From the NCBI GenBank assembly GCA_019912315.1, contig JAIOJA010000023.1, positions 105,671 through 169,670 on the forward strand: a stretch of 64,000 bases of DNA. Reading direction: 5' to 3'. The notes under the pieces are model-generated. The model worked only from the letters and a program-made list of their open reading frames with translations, was not told the DNA's origin and made no database searches. This DNA is from Planctomycetota bacterium. GTDB lineage: Bacteria; Planctomycetota; UBA8742; UBA2392. Position numbers and translations under genes: made by a program. Positions 34,284 through 42,375 of this stretch are shown here, piece by piece (positions within the stretch are counted from its first letter, which is position 1; each line of letters opens with the position of its first letter).

Positions 34284-35348
34284 CTACTGCGCTTCGACGT
34301 CCTGCAGAACCTTCGGGAATCCCAGCGCCAGCGCCGTGCGCAGCTTGTCCTTGCGCTTCTTCCACTTTTCGTCGGTACTTTCGAGCTTCTTGGCGCACAG
34401 GTACGCGCGCCCCAGGCAGTGCCCTTCACGGCTTCCGCCGGTCCACCAGGCGTAGTAGGCGCCCTTCACGTAAGCGTCATAGCCCTTCTGGAATGCGTCA
34501 GACCCGAAGTGCGCGTCGCCCAGGGCCGGGAAGGCTACCGCCAGGGCGGCTTCGTCATCCGTTGAATCCGGGTCGTCAAGGCTTTCGTCTTCCGTTACCG
34601 CTTCCAGCAGGGCCTTGCCGCCTGCGACGTTGCCGTTGGCGACTTCGCACATGCCCTCCCATGCCTTGGCGAGCGCTTCCGTGTTCTTGTTTTTTTCGGC
34701 CACCGCGGCGCTTCTCGCGCTTTGAAATGCCTTGATAGCGGCCGGGAGTTTGCCGGCCCGCGCCTCAAGCTCGCCAAGCAGCTGGTTGCCAAGACGTTCA
34801 AGAGCTTTGTCGGCGCGGATCATGCCCGCCAGCGTGGCGCGCGCGTCATTTTCGCCCTGCATACCGGCGAGGCGTGCGTAGACGTCGCGGGCGAAGTAGC
34901 CGTTCTTCCAGTTCTTGACGTATTCCTTGTAGCCTTCGATGGCCGGGCCCGTGCGGCCTGTTGCCACGGATTCGTTTTCAAGCAACTGCGCACGGATGTA
35001 CGTCGCTTCTTCTTTGTCCAGAGCGCTGCCGCCGGAGGCGATGGCCTTGAGCGCATCCATGGCGCCGGCCGGGTCCGCGCCGATCATGTCCAGCGCGTTC
35101 TGCATGTCTCTGCTGTAGCTGCGGTCAACGGAGAGTACGTTGTTGTAGTCCACCGACACAACTTTCTTGTCGGCGCCCTCGAACTCGACCTTCGAGGCGC
35201 TCCAGCCCTTGATGATCACGCCGTCGGCGATCTTGACTTCGGCCTTGGCGCCGGAGCCACTGATGTAAGAAATGGAGTCCGCGTGAAGTGCGCCCGCCAG
35301 CAGCGTGCCCATCAGCATTAGCGCGACGGCAAGTCGTGTATTGTGCAT
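34284..35348 (-). CDS. Secreted TPR-like repeat protein of unknown function
   Basis: A 354-residue exported protein. ATG 35348 follows CAGGAAAAAGAC and gives a signal peptide (MHNTRLAVALMLMGTLLAGA, cut near LHA-DS). Residues about 25-70 form a short strand-rich segment (AKAEVKIADGVIIKGWSASK). The remainder is alpha-helical with TPR-like spacing of Ala and Leu (QLLGELEARAGKLPAAIKAF, ALAKAWEGMCEVANGNVAGG, DAYVKGAYYAWWTGGSREG). No catalytic motif is seen. Similar small beta plus TPR exported proteins occur in planctomycetes, but I cannot name the family. It stands alone, converging on the secreted-family array. Confidence 0.78.
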   Translation of the reverse strand: MHNTRLAVALMLMGTLLAGALHADSISYISGSGAKAEVKIADGVIIKGWSASKVEFEGADKKVVSVDYNNVLSVDRSYSRDMQNALDMIGADPAGAMDALKAIASGGSALDKEEATYIRAQLLENESVATGRTGPAIEGYKEYVKNWKNGYFARDVYARLAGMQGENDARATLAGMIRADKALERLGNQLLGELEARAGKLPAAIKAFQSARSAAVAEKNKNTEALAKAWEGMCEVANGNVAGGKALLEAVTEDESLDDPDSTDDEAALAVAFPALGDAHFGSDAFQKGYDAYVKGAYYAWWTGGSREGHCLGRAYLCAKKLESTDEKWKKRKDKLRTALALGFPKVLQDVEAQ

Positions 35349-35436
35349 GTCTTTTTCCTGTACTTGGGGGTGGGCAAGTGTGCCCAAATAACCCACCTGG
35401 GACAACCCCGGACCTGTCCATAATAACGGGCGCGCC

Positions 35437-36381
35437 TCACGCGGGTTCACTGGCGAGCGTCGCAATCTCACTGTGGAATTGCCGGACGGCCGTCTCGACG
35501 GCTTCGCGCCAGTGGGCCTCGCCGTGGGCTTTCAGGGGCCCGGCGGCGTAAGCGTGCATCACGCCTCGGCTTGAGTTCACGATGGCGCCCTTGCCGTCGG
35601 CATCAAAGCAGGCGCGCACGGCGGCGGCGTGCCCGCCCTGCGCCCCCCAGCCGGGCACCAGGAACGGCGTGCGGGGCATCAGCGCGCGCAGGTGTTTCGC
35701 TGCATCCACGTGCGTCGCACCCACAACCGCCCCGACGTCGCTGTAGCCGCACTTGCCGATTCCTTCGCTTCCCCAAGCGTCGATCTTGCGGGCAACTTCG
35801 TCAACCAGCGCGCCGCCCGGCTTGAGCTGCAGTTGCTGAAACTCCGCGCTTCCCGGGTTGCTCGTGCGCGCGAGCACGTAAATCCCCGCGGCATGTTCAC
35901 GCGCGCGGTCAATGAACGGCACGACACTGTCGCCACCCAGGTAGGGGTTTACGGTGGCGCAATCCACGCCCACAGACTCGATCTCGACACCCTTGATCTC
36001 ACGCTTCCCGAACAACGCCTGCGCGTAGGCTTCGGCCGTACTGCCGATGTCGCCGCGTTTGACGTCGGCAATCACCAGCAGCCCTAACTGGTTGGCGCGC
36101 GCGCAAACAGCCGCGAAATCGGCCCAGCCGCCGGGTCCCAGCGATTCGAAGAAAGCGGCCTGCGGCTTCACGGCCGGCACGTGCGGGGCGACGATGTCGA
36201 GAACCTCAAGGCAGAAGCTGCGTACCGCGAAGCGCACGCCCTTCTGGGTCCGTCCGAACTCGTCGAATGCGGTGTCGTAGAAGATCTGCGGCACCCACTC
36301 GGGGCGCGGGTCAATGCCCGCGCAGATTGGCGCCCCCTTGGCTAGGATAGCGGCTTCCAGGCGATCTGCGTAGTTGCTCAC
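35437..36381 (-). CDS. pyrF: Orotidine 5'-phosphate decarboxylase (type 2)
   Basis: A 314-residue enzyme for the last step of UMP synthesis. I start at GTG 36381 (GTGAGCAACTACGCA) with GGAG upstream, because family members begin with this sequence; longer frames run into the AT-rich promoter region. The catalytic signature DVKRGDIGSTAEAYA is intact, with the K and D residues used in decarboxylation. ICAGIDPRPEWVPQI near the start and FLVPGWGAQGG near the end (phosphate binding) match the long bacterial type 2 enzymes. It is monocistronic and divergent from mraZ. Confidence 0.95.
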   Translation of the reverse strand: MSNYADRLEAAILAKGAPICAGIDPRPEWVPQIFYDTAFDEFGRTQKGVRFAVRSFCLEVLDIVAPHVPAVKPQAAFFESLGPGGWADFAAVCARANQLGLLVIADVKRGDIGSTAEAYAQALFGKREIKGVEIESVGVDCATVNPYLGGDSVVPFIDRAREHAAGIYVLARTSNPGSAEFQQLQLKPGGALVDEVARKIDAWGSEGIGKCGYSDVGAVVGATHVDAAKHLRALMPRTPFLVPGWGAQGGHAAAVRACFDADGKGAIVNSSRGVMHAYAAGPLKAHGEAHWREAVETAVRQFHSEIATLASEPA

Positions 36382-36452
36382 GTGGTGTTCTCCTGGACCG
36401 ATTGTGCGGAAGGCAGGCAGGAGGGGAAAGAGGCTGTGTTGGAAAGAGCCCT

Positions 36453-36467
36453 GTGGGGTAAAGTGGG
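36453..36467 (+). promoter_or_regulatory. Distal MraZ-type operator (GTGGG-N5-GTGGG)
   Basis: GTGGG (36453-36457) and GTGGG (36463-36467) are separated by GTAAA, a 10-base period as in known MraZ boxes. It lies between pyrF and mraZ, 218 bases before the proximal site, and could be shared by both genes. Confidence 0.55.
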
Positions 36468-36603
36468 AGAATCGAGGTGTGTTTGAATGATTTAGTGTGT
36501 TGGTATCGTCCGATAAAGTGGTATGGATCACCGGGTATGAGCGATTATACGGACAAACACATACTCTATATTGTGTAATTGAATACTGAAGTACCACCCT
36601 TGT

Positions 36604-36655
36604 TGAGGTTTGTGTCTGTAAACCCTTTGACCAAAAGATTTACAAAAAAACCTCA
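36604..36655 (+). repeat. Interrupted inverted repeat upstream of mraZ
   Basis: Outer arms TGAGGTTT (36604-36611) and AAACCTCA (36648-36655), and inner arms TGTAAA (36617-36622) and TTTACA (36639-36644), are both perfect complements. It could be a leader hairpin or a palindromic operator. The whole 36382-36711 spacer is AT-rich, carries no gene and should hold the mraZ promoter, but I cannot place a confident -10/-35. Confidence 0.6.
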
Positions 36656-36670
36656 GGGAGAATTGGACAA

Positions 36671-36685
36671 GTGGGTGAAAGTGGG
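36671..36685 (+). promoter_or_regulatory. Proximal MraZ-type operator (GTGGG-N5-GTGGG)
   Basis: GTGGG (36671-36675) and GTGGG (36681-36685) are separated by TGAAA, 27 bases before the mraZ ATG. MraZ is known to repress its own operon by binding direct GTGGG repeats with 5-base spacers in Escherichia coli. The spacers at both sites here end in AAA. Confidence 0.7.
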
Positions 36686-36711
36686 TTATCTTCCCTCAGG
36701 TCGGGGGATGA

Positions 36712-37197
36712 ATGGCGGGTTTACCCAAATATTTCGGACTTGCCACCACTTCGATGGACTCGAAGAACCGCATCACAATCCCGGCGAAGTTCCGCAGCAA
36801 ATTGCCGGCGAGCAGCGACGGAAAGACGCTCCTGTACGTAATGCTTGGCGCCGACTTTCGTCACCTTGACATTTTTGACATCGAGAGTGGGGAGCGCCGG
36901 ATCGAGGCCTTGACGGGTCAGGCCGGTCTGCCGAGTGAAGAGCAACGCAAGCGGCAGCAGTTTCTCGGGATGATGGAGCAGGTCGAGTTGGACAAGCAGG
37001 GGCGGATCCTGCTTCCCAAGAGCCACGTCGGATATGCGATGTTGAAGTCCGAAGTGGTGGTAAGCGGCGCGGGCGATCACATGCAGGTGTATGACGAAGC
37101 CCAGGCCGAAGAAGTTTCCGCGCCGGTGAACATCGAGAAGCTGGACCCGAGCGCGGTATCAGCCATCTACAACAGTACGCTACCCGAGCAGGGCTAG
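36712..37197 (+). CDS. mraZ: Transcriptional regulator MraZ
   Basis: A 161-residue AbrB-fold DNA-binding protein, normally a ring-shaped repressor of the division and cell-wall operon. Both DxxxR signatures are present: DSKNRITIPAKFR (about 16) and DKQGRILLPKSH (about 94). Length is slightly over the usual 145 because of the C-terminal extension (VNIEKLDPSAVSAIYNST). ATG follows GGGGGAT. It sits first in the cluster with two candidate operators upstream, so autoregulation is likely. Confidence 0.95.
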   Translation: MAGLPKYFGLATTSMDSKNRITIPAKFRSKLPASSDGKTLLYVMLGADFRHLDIFDIESGERRIEALTGQAGLPSEEQRKRQQFLGMMEQVELDKQGRILLPKSHVGYAMLKSEVVVSGAGDHMQVYDEAQAEEVSAPVNIEKLDPSAVSAIYNSTLPEQG

Positions 37198-37206
37198 CGT
37201 ACTGAC

Positions 37207-37359
37207 GGCGCGAAAGCGCCCCAGAGCAGAAGCATTCTGGCGCTCACTGGCCGCGAAACAGCCAGTCGCCCGACGCCCGGCGCGAGGACGTCACCTCAAG
37301 TAAATGCCGCTTTGGCGGCGTAACCGACTTCCGGCACCGGAGGCGCGCTTGGCTGCGCC
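37207..37359 (+). other. Spacer with serial small hairpins and a shared intergenic repeat
   Basis: The 201-base mraZ-orf84 spacer is noncoding and contains five perfect small stems: GGCGC-GAAA-GCGCC (37207-37220), CCAGA-N10-TCTGG (37221-37240), ACTGGC-N9-GCCAGT (37246-37266), GCCGC-TTTG-GCGGC (37306-37319) and GGCGC-N8-GCGCC (37342-37359). Bases 37240-37270 (GCGCTCACTGG to CCAGTCGCC) are related to 12914-12941 before pilQ. It may be a REP-like repeat, an attenuating leader, or both. Confidence 0.45.
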
Positions 37360-37398
37360 GGCGGACCTCTTGTGCCCAAACAGAATTCAGGGGGAGCA

Positions 37399-37653
37399 AT
37401 GCACATCATTCATAACACGCGTCAGGAAGACGATCCGCACGGGCTGCGCGCCGTCGCCGAGTTGCTGGACCAGGGCAAGGCCGATGATTTCGAGCGCCGC
37501 GTCAGCGACCGTCTGCCGGAAATCAAACGCGTGAAACAACTGCTTGAGCGCGTGCAGCAGTTGACGCCGGGCATCGAGTTCAGCCCGTACGTCATGCGCG
37601 TGATCAGCGCAGCGGACAAGCACGAAAGCGCCCGCCTGGCGGAGGTAGCGTGA
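37399..37653 (+). CDS. Small conserved-position protein between mraZ and rsmH
   Basis: An 84-residue protein. ATG 37399 follows a strong GGGGGAGC; a CTG/GTG-type extension upstream is unlikely. It is mainly helical and charged (LRAVAELLDQGKADDFERRV, RVKQLLERVQQLTPGIEF), with no signal or membrane segment. It sits 7 bases before rsmH in the dcw-type cluster, where most bacteria have nothing or a different small gene. I do not recognise the family. Its position suggests a role in wall synthesis, translation or division. Confidence 0.7.
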   Translation: MHIIHNTRQEDDPHGLRAVAELLDQGKADDFERRVSDRLPEIKRVKQLLERVQQLTPGIEFSPYVMRVISAADKHESARLAEVA

Positions 37654-37660
37654 GCAGCCC

Positions 37661-38602
37661 GTGGCCGAACACATTCCCGTCCTTGTCGAAGCGATTGCCG
37701 ACGCCTTTGCAGGCGTCAGAGCCGGCGCGGTTGTCGTGGACGGTACCTGCGGTTTCGGTGGGCACAGTGCCGCCATCCTCGAGGGGAATCCGGGCGTACG
37801 CGTCATCGGGATCGACCGGGACCTTCAGGCGGTGGAGCGCGCAACTGAGCGTCTCGAGGGATACGGAGGACGTGCCGTTGTCGGGCACGGTCGGTTCGGC
37901 CAGTGGCTTGAACAGCTCAAGCGCCTGGGTGTGGAGCACGCGGGAGGTCTGCTATTAGACCTCGGCGTCAGCAGCTTTCAGCTTGATACACCCGAGCGCG
38001 GATTCAGTTTTCGCAACGCGGGACCTGTCGACATGCGGATGGACCCTGGCGGGGGTCCATCCACCCTCGAATGGCTGATGGGCGCGCCGGAAGACGAAAT
38101 CGCGAGTGTGATCTGGCGATATGGCGAAGAGCGCTATTCGCGTCGCATCGCCCGCCAGATCAAACTCGCGATCGAAGAGGACCGGTTGAGCACAACCCTG
38201 GACCTCGCGGAAATCTGCCGGCGCGCCTACCCCAAAGGCAAACATCGTATTGATCCCGCGACCCGCACGTTCCAGGCGCTGCGCATCCACATCAACGACG
38301 AGCTGGGTGAGCTTGAGCGCGCCCTTGCAGGTGTTCCTGACGGCTTCGACGAGCGCGGCGTGGTGGCCGTGATCAGCTTCCATTCGCTGGAAGATCGCGT
38401 CGTTAAGAACACTTTCCGCGAATGGGCCGGACAGGGGCTGGGAGGAATTCTCAAGCCCGCACCCATAATCGCCGATGAATCGGAGCGCGAGGACAACCCC
38501 CGCGCACGCAGCGCGAAACTGCGGGTCTTCAAGTGGGGCGAGTCTCGCGAAGACCTGGGCGCGGACAAGTACCGCAGCAAGAAACACCGGCGCAAACCAT
38601 GA
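37661..38602 (+). CDS. rsmH: 16S rRNA (cytosine1402-N4)-methyltransferase RsmH
   Basis: A 313-residue SAM-dependent methyltransferase for C1402 in the ribosomal P site. It begins at GTG with VAEHIPVLVEAIADAF. VVDGTCGFGGHSAAIL is the SAM motif; VIGIDRDLQAV and LLLDLGVSSFQLDTPERGFSF with DMRMDP are family signatures. The C-terminal part (VVAVISFHSLEDRVVKNTF, ARSAKLRVFK) is complete. Its stop overlaps the ftsL start (ATGA), consistent with coupling in the cell-wall operon. Confidence 0.97.
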   Translation: MAEHIPVLVEAIADAFAGVRAGAVVVDGTCGFGGHSAAILEGNPGVRVIGIDRDLQAVERATERLEGYGGRAVVGHGRFGQWLEQLKRLGVEHAGGLLLDLGVSSFQLDTPERGFSFRNAGPVDMRMDPGGGPSTLEWLMGAPEDEIASVIWRYGEERYSRRIARQIKLAIEEDRLSTTLDLAEICRRAYPKGKHRIDPATRTFQALRIHINDELGELERALAGVPDGFDERGVVAVISFHSLEDRVVKNTFREWAGQGLGGILKPAPIIADESEREDNPRARSAKLRVFKWGESREDLGADKYRSKKHRRKP

Positions 38603-38904
38603 ACCTCAAAACCGGCATTCTCTTCCTTGTGTTCTGCGTCGCTTTGGCTGGCGTGATTGTGGGGCAGCGACTCAAGATCCGCAGTGTCGGCTTTGAGGCC
38701 GCGCAGTTGGACCGTGAACTTCGGACACTGGAGGAAAACCAACGCGTGCTTAACGCGGACCTGGCCCGGAAACGTGACCCCGCGCGCATGATCCGTGAAG
38801 CCCGCGAGGCTGGTCTGCCGCTCAACCCTCCTGAGGGCGAGAGCAAGCCGCTGCCGGGCAAAAAGAAGGAAAAGGACGAGAAGGAAGGGGAGAAGACGAA
38901 ATGA
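38599..38904 (+). CDS. ftsL: FtsL-like division protein
   Basis: A 101-residue bitopic protein with a short cytosolic start, one transmembrane helix (LKTGILFLVFCVALAGVIVG, about 3-22) and a coiled coil (EAAQLDRELRTLEENQRVLNAD), then a lysine-rich tail. FtsL is poorly conserved and is recognised by size, topology and position between rsmH and ftsI. The 4-base overlaps on both sides fit this. It would join the divisome with FtsI/FtsB homologues. The long basic C-terminal tail is unusual. Confidence 0.75.
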   Translation: MNLKTGILFLVFCVALAGVIVGQRLKIRSVGFEAAQLDRELRTLEENQRVLNADLARKRDPARMIREAREAGLPLNPPEGESKPLPGKKKEKDEKEGEKTK

Positions 38905-40766
38905 AGATCCTCTTCTGGATGCTTGGTGAAAGCGGCCGCGGCACGTCTCCGCGTCGCATGGCCCGCTGGGTTCTGGGGCTGATGGTCATACTGTTCTTCT
39001 GGCTGGGTGGGCGGCTGTTCAGCCTTCAGGTCTGGCAGCACGACGACTACATCGAGCAGCGCGACGCCAATTCGACGCGCGCCGTCACGCTGCCGGGCAC
39101 CCGCGGCAGCGTTTTCACCGAGGACGGTGTGTGCCTCGCGCAGACGACGTTCTCCGGCGCGTCGCTTGTGGTTAACCCGCGGGCGATTCCCGGCGCCGCC
39201 CGGGCCGACCTGGCGAACCGGCTGTCCGGCATTCTGGGTCAGGACGGCGAATTCGCCCGCAAGCTTGAAGGTGAGTTGTACCGCCGTCGCGACAAGTATT
39301 ACTACTGCATCGCACGGGAGACCTCCCCGGATGTCGTGAAGGAAATTGAGCGCTACCTGCGACTTGGCGAACTGCCCGGTGTGGAGTTGCGCTCGATTGA
39401 AACGCGCGAGTACCCGCTAGGTGACTACGCATCGCACATTGTCGGCTTTGTCGGGCGCGACATGTCCGGACAGGAAGGCGTCGAGCGCGCTCTGGAAGAT
39501 CACCTGGCCGCCCGCCCGGGAATGCGCGTCATCACCGTGGACGCACTTGGGCGCGCCATTGAAAACACCAGCGATCGGGTCGAGAAGCCGATCGACGGCG
39601 CGTCTGTGTACCTGACGCTGAATTCCGGCATCCAGGCGATTGTCGAAGATGAGATGCGCACTCTCGTCGAGCAGTGGGAGCCCGTGACCGTCTCCATAAT
39701 CGTAATGGAAACCAACACCGGCGCGATTCTCGGGCTGTCCAATTATCCCAGCTACAACCCCAGCGAGCCCGGCAGCGACGCGGCCGCGCGTAGAAACATC
39801 GCGATCACAGATCCGTTCGAGCCGGGCAGCATGTTCAAGCCGCTGATCGTGTGCAGCGCCTACCAGCGCGGGCTGCTGACGCCGGAAAGCATGGTCGAAT
39901 ATACGCCCGACCTGAAAGTTCCCGGGCGAAGCAAGCTGGTCAGCGACCGCGGGCACGAGATACCGGGCGAGTACCTGATACGTGGCGATGACGGCAGGTA
40001 CTACGTCACCGTGAACCGCGCGCTGGTCAGTTCCAGCAACACGGTAATGACGCGGATCGGGCTGATGCTCGGTACGGAAGCACTGTACGAATCGGTCAAG
40101 GGGTTTGGCTTCGGGCAACGCACGGGCTTTGATCTAGGCGGGCCGCGCTTTGGTGAAAGCGCCGGTGTTGTTCGCCCGGTCGACAAGTGGTCGGTACCGC
40201 ACAGCATTCCCTCGGTCAGTATCGGCTATGAGGTTCAGGTTACGCCCATGCAGATGCTGAACTGTTTCAACGCCATCGCCAACGGTGGACATGTCTACAA
40301 GCCCTGGGTCGTGGGCAAGGTTGTCGATGCGCATGGGCGGGCCCTCTATGAAGGCAGGCCGGAGATATTGCAGGAGTCCGGGCTGTCCGAAGAAGTCACC
40401 CGCGAGCTGATGAACGAGACGCTTAAGGGCGTCGTTGAGGACGGCACGGCAACTTCGGCTCAGATTCGGCAGTACATGGTCGCCGGCAAGACCGGCACGG
40501 CCCACAAGGTCAAGGATGGCCAGTACAGCAACGACAAGATCTGCAGCTTCGTCGGCTACGCCCCGGCGGACAATCCGGCAATCAGCGTGATTGTAGTGGT
40601 GAACGAAGCCAACGGGCACGTCGTGAACAAGTGGGGTTGGCGCATTCGCCATTACGGCGGAACGGTTGCTGCGCCAACCATGTCCCGCATCGTGCTGCGT
40701 TCGCTCAAACACCTTGGCGTTCCTGAAGACGCCATCACCCCAGAAGACTCCACCAGTAGGGATTGA
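38901..40766 (+). CDS. ftsI: Penicillin-binding protein, FtsI/PBP2x-type transpeptidase
   Basis: A 621-residue class B penicillin-binding protein. The N-terminal anchor helix (WVLGLMVILFFWLGGRLFSL, about 23-42) precedes the dimerisation domain (TRGSVFTEDGVCLAQT). Transpeptidase motifs: S-x-x-K in EPGSMFKPL (Ser310), S-x-N (SSSN, about 377-380) and KTGT (530-533). It crosslinks septal or elongation peptidoglycan and has no PASTA domain. It overlaps ftsL by 4 bases and is followed at once by murE. Presence of a full catalytic set supports a peptidoglycan wall in this organism. Confidence 0.93.
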   Translation: MKILFWMLGESGRGTSPRRMARWVLGLMVILFFWLGGRLFSLQVWQHDDYIEQRDANSTRAVTLPGTRGSVFTEDGVCLAQTTFSGASLVVNPRAIPGAARADLANRLSGILGQDGEFARKLEGELYRRRDKYYYCIARETSPDVVKEIERYLRLGELPGVELRSIETREYPLGDYASHIVGFVGRDMSGQEGVERALEDHLAARPGMRVITVDALGRAIENTSDRVEKPIDGASVYLTLNSGIQAIVEDEMRTLVEQWEPVTVSIIVMETNTGAILGLSNYPSYNPSEPGSDAAARRNIAITDPFEPGSMFKPLIVCSAYQRGLLTPESMVEYTPDLKVPGRSKLVSDRGHEIPGEYLIRGDDGRYYVTVNRALVSSSNTVMTRIGLMLGTEALYESVKGFGFGQRTGFDLGGPRFGESAGVVRPVDKWSVPHSIPSVSIGYEVQVTPMQMLNCFNAIANGGHVYKPWVVGKVVDAHGRALYEGRPEILQESGLSEEVTRELMNETLKGVVEDGTATSAQIRQYMVAGKTGTAHKVKDGQYSNDKICSFVGYAPADNPAISVIVVVNEANGHVVNKWGWRIRHYGGTVAAPTMSRIVLRSLKHLGVPEDAITPEDSTSRD

Positions 40767-40767
40767 A

Positions 40768-42285
40768 ATGCGCTTCCAGTCATTGGCCAGGCAACTCAAG
40801 AACCTCGACCCAAAAATCTGGGTGCTGAACAACCAGCGCCTGCGCATTACCGGCGTGGTGGATGACAGCCGCGAGGTCATGCCCGGCAACCTGTTTGCCG
40901 CGCTGCCCGGCACGAAGCACGACGGCACCGGCTTTGTGCGCGACGCATTAAATCTCGGCGCCAGCGCGCTGCTGGTAGGTCGTCCCATGCGTGAGCTGAA
41001 GCTCGTGCCGCAGATCGTCACGGACGACCCGCGCCGCACGCTAGGCCACCTGGCGAGCCTGCTGTATGGCGAGCCCTCGCGCCACATGAAAGTCATCGGC
41101 ATTACCGGCACCAACGGAAAGACAACCAGCGCTTTCGTGCTGCGTGAAATCTTTGAGCGCTGCGGGCTGCGCACTGGGCTGATGGGTACCGTCTGGAACA
41201 TCGTCGGCAGTGAAAAACGAGCCGCCAGGCTGACAACTCCCGGCAGTCTGCAGGTTCATAAGATGCTGGCCGAAATGCGGGCGCACGGGCAGGAAGCCTG
41301 CATCATGGAAGTCAGCAGCCACGCGCTGCACCAGCACCGTGTCACGGGCGTGCGCTTCACGGGCGCGATCTTTACCAACCTGACGCGCGACCACCTGGAT
41401 TACCACGGCGATTTCGACGAGTACTTCAACGCCAAGGCCATGTTGTTCGAGATGCTGGATCCGGCCTGCAGCGCGGCGGTCGTCAACCTTGACGACGAGT
41501 TCGGCCCCCGCATGAGGGACCGCGCAAGCAGCGTCGCATTCGGGTTCAGCGAGAGCGGCAAAGGCGACGTTGACATCGAGCAGATCAAGCTTGGCGTCAA
41601 CGGCATGTCTTTCGGGATGCGCTGGATAAACCGGGCCAGCCTTTTCCACAGCCCCATGACCGGGCGCTACAACGTGCAGAACCTCGTCGGGGCGATAACC
41701 ATGGCGCTGGCGCTGGACCTGCCGCTGCCGAAAATTCGTGCGACGGTGATGCAGTTCAAGGGGGCTCCGGGGCGTCTCGAGCGCGTGCCGTTCGATCAAC
41801 CGGCGCCTGCGGTGTTTGTGGATTACGCGCACACTCCTGACGCGATGGAGAATGTCCTCTCTACCCTGCGTCAGGTGTGCCCTGACAGCCGTCTGACCTG
41901 CGTGTTCGGTTGCGGTGGCGATCGCGACCGTACGAAACGCCCGAAAATGGGCGCGATTGGCGCCCAGTATGCCGACCGTCCGATTGTCACCAGCGACAAC
42001 CCGCGCGGTGAAAAACCGGAGAGCATCATCGAAGAGGTTCTGGCAGGTTTTCCGCCCCGCAAGCGCCCCGCGGAAGTCTACATTGACCGTCGAGAAGCGA
42101 TTCGCAATGCCATCGCGCAGGCCGGTCCCGAAGACGTCGTAGTGATCGTCGGCAAGGGACACGAGGACTACCAGATTTTCTCCGATCGCACGGTCCATTT
42201 TGACGACAAGGAAGAAGCCCGACTCGCCCTTGAACACTACTGGGGCGTCGCCGGAAGCGGACGCCGGGCTGTTGCCAGAGTCTGA
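40768..42285 (+). CDS. murE: UDP-MurNAc-tripeptide synthetase MurE
   Basis: A 505-residue Mur ligase adding the third residue to the peptidoglycan stem. I start at ATG 40768, one base after the ftsI stop; earlier frames overlap ftsI. The P-loop is GITGTNGKTTSAFVL. The substrate-selecting motif is DNPRGEKP (D410-N-P-R413). DNPR is the meso-diaminopimelate signature, so the wall probably contains meso-DAP, as reported for planctomycetes. VSSHALHQHRVTGVRF and VFGCGGDRDRTKRPKMG are further landmarks. Confidence 0.96.
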   Translation: MRFQSLARQLKNLDPKIWVLNNQRLRITGVVDDSREVMPGNLFAALPGTKHDGTGFVRDALNLGASALLVGRPMRELKLVPQIVTDDPRRTLGHLASLLYGEPSRHMKVIGITGTNGKTTSAFVLREIFERCGLRTGLMGTVWNIVGSEKRAARLTTPGSLQVHKMLAEMRAHGQEACIMEVSSHALHQHRVTGVRFTGAIFTNLTRDHLDYHGDFDEYFNAKAMLFEMLDPACSAAVVNLDDEFGPRMRDRASSVAFGFSESGKGDVDIEQIKLGVNGMSFGMRWINRASLFHSPMTGRYNVQNLVGAITMALALDLPLPKIRATVMQFKGAPGRLERVPFDQPAPAVFVDYAHTPDAMENVLSTLRQVCPDSRLTCVFGCGGDRDRTKRPKMGAIGAQYADRPIVTSDNPRGEKPESIIEEVLAGFPPRKRPAEVYIDRREAIRNAIAQAGPEDVVVIVGKGHEDYQIFSDRTVHFDDKEEARLALEHYWGVAGSGRRAVARV

Positions 42286-42364
42286 AGTGGTCAGTGACCG
42301 GTGGTCGGTGGTCAGTGACCCCAGGATGTTCCTGCTGACCACTGCGCACCTGACACTGACCACT
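42286..42364 (+). repeat. Direct and inverted repeats in murE-murF spacer
   Basis: GTGGTCAGTGACC occurs twice (42287-42299 and 42308-42320). AGTGGTCAGTG (42286-42296) has a perfect inverted partner CACTGACCACT (42354-42364), and a CTGACCACTG lies between. It occupies most of the 90-base spacer. Confidence 0.7.
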
Positions 42365-42375
42365 GGAACCACGCC

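Noticed and set aside
42286..42364. Terminator in the murE-murF spacer
   Set aside because: The inverted arms are far apart, there is no T-tract, and murF needs read-through.
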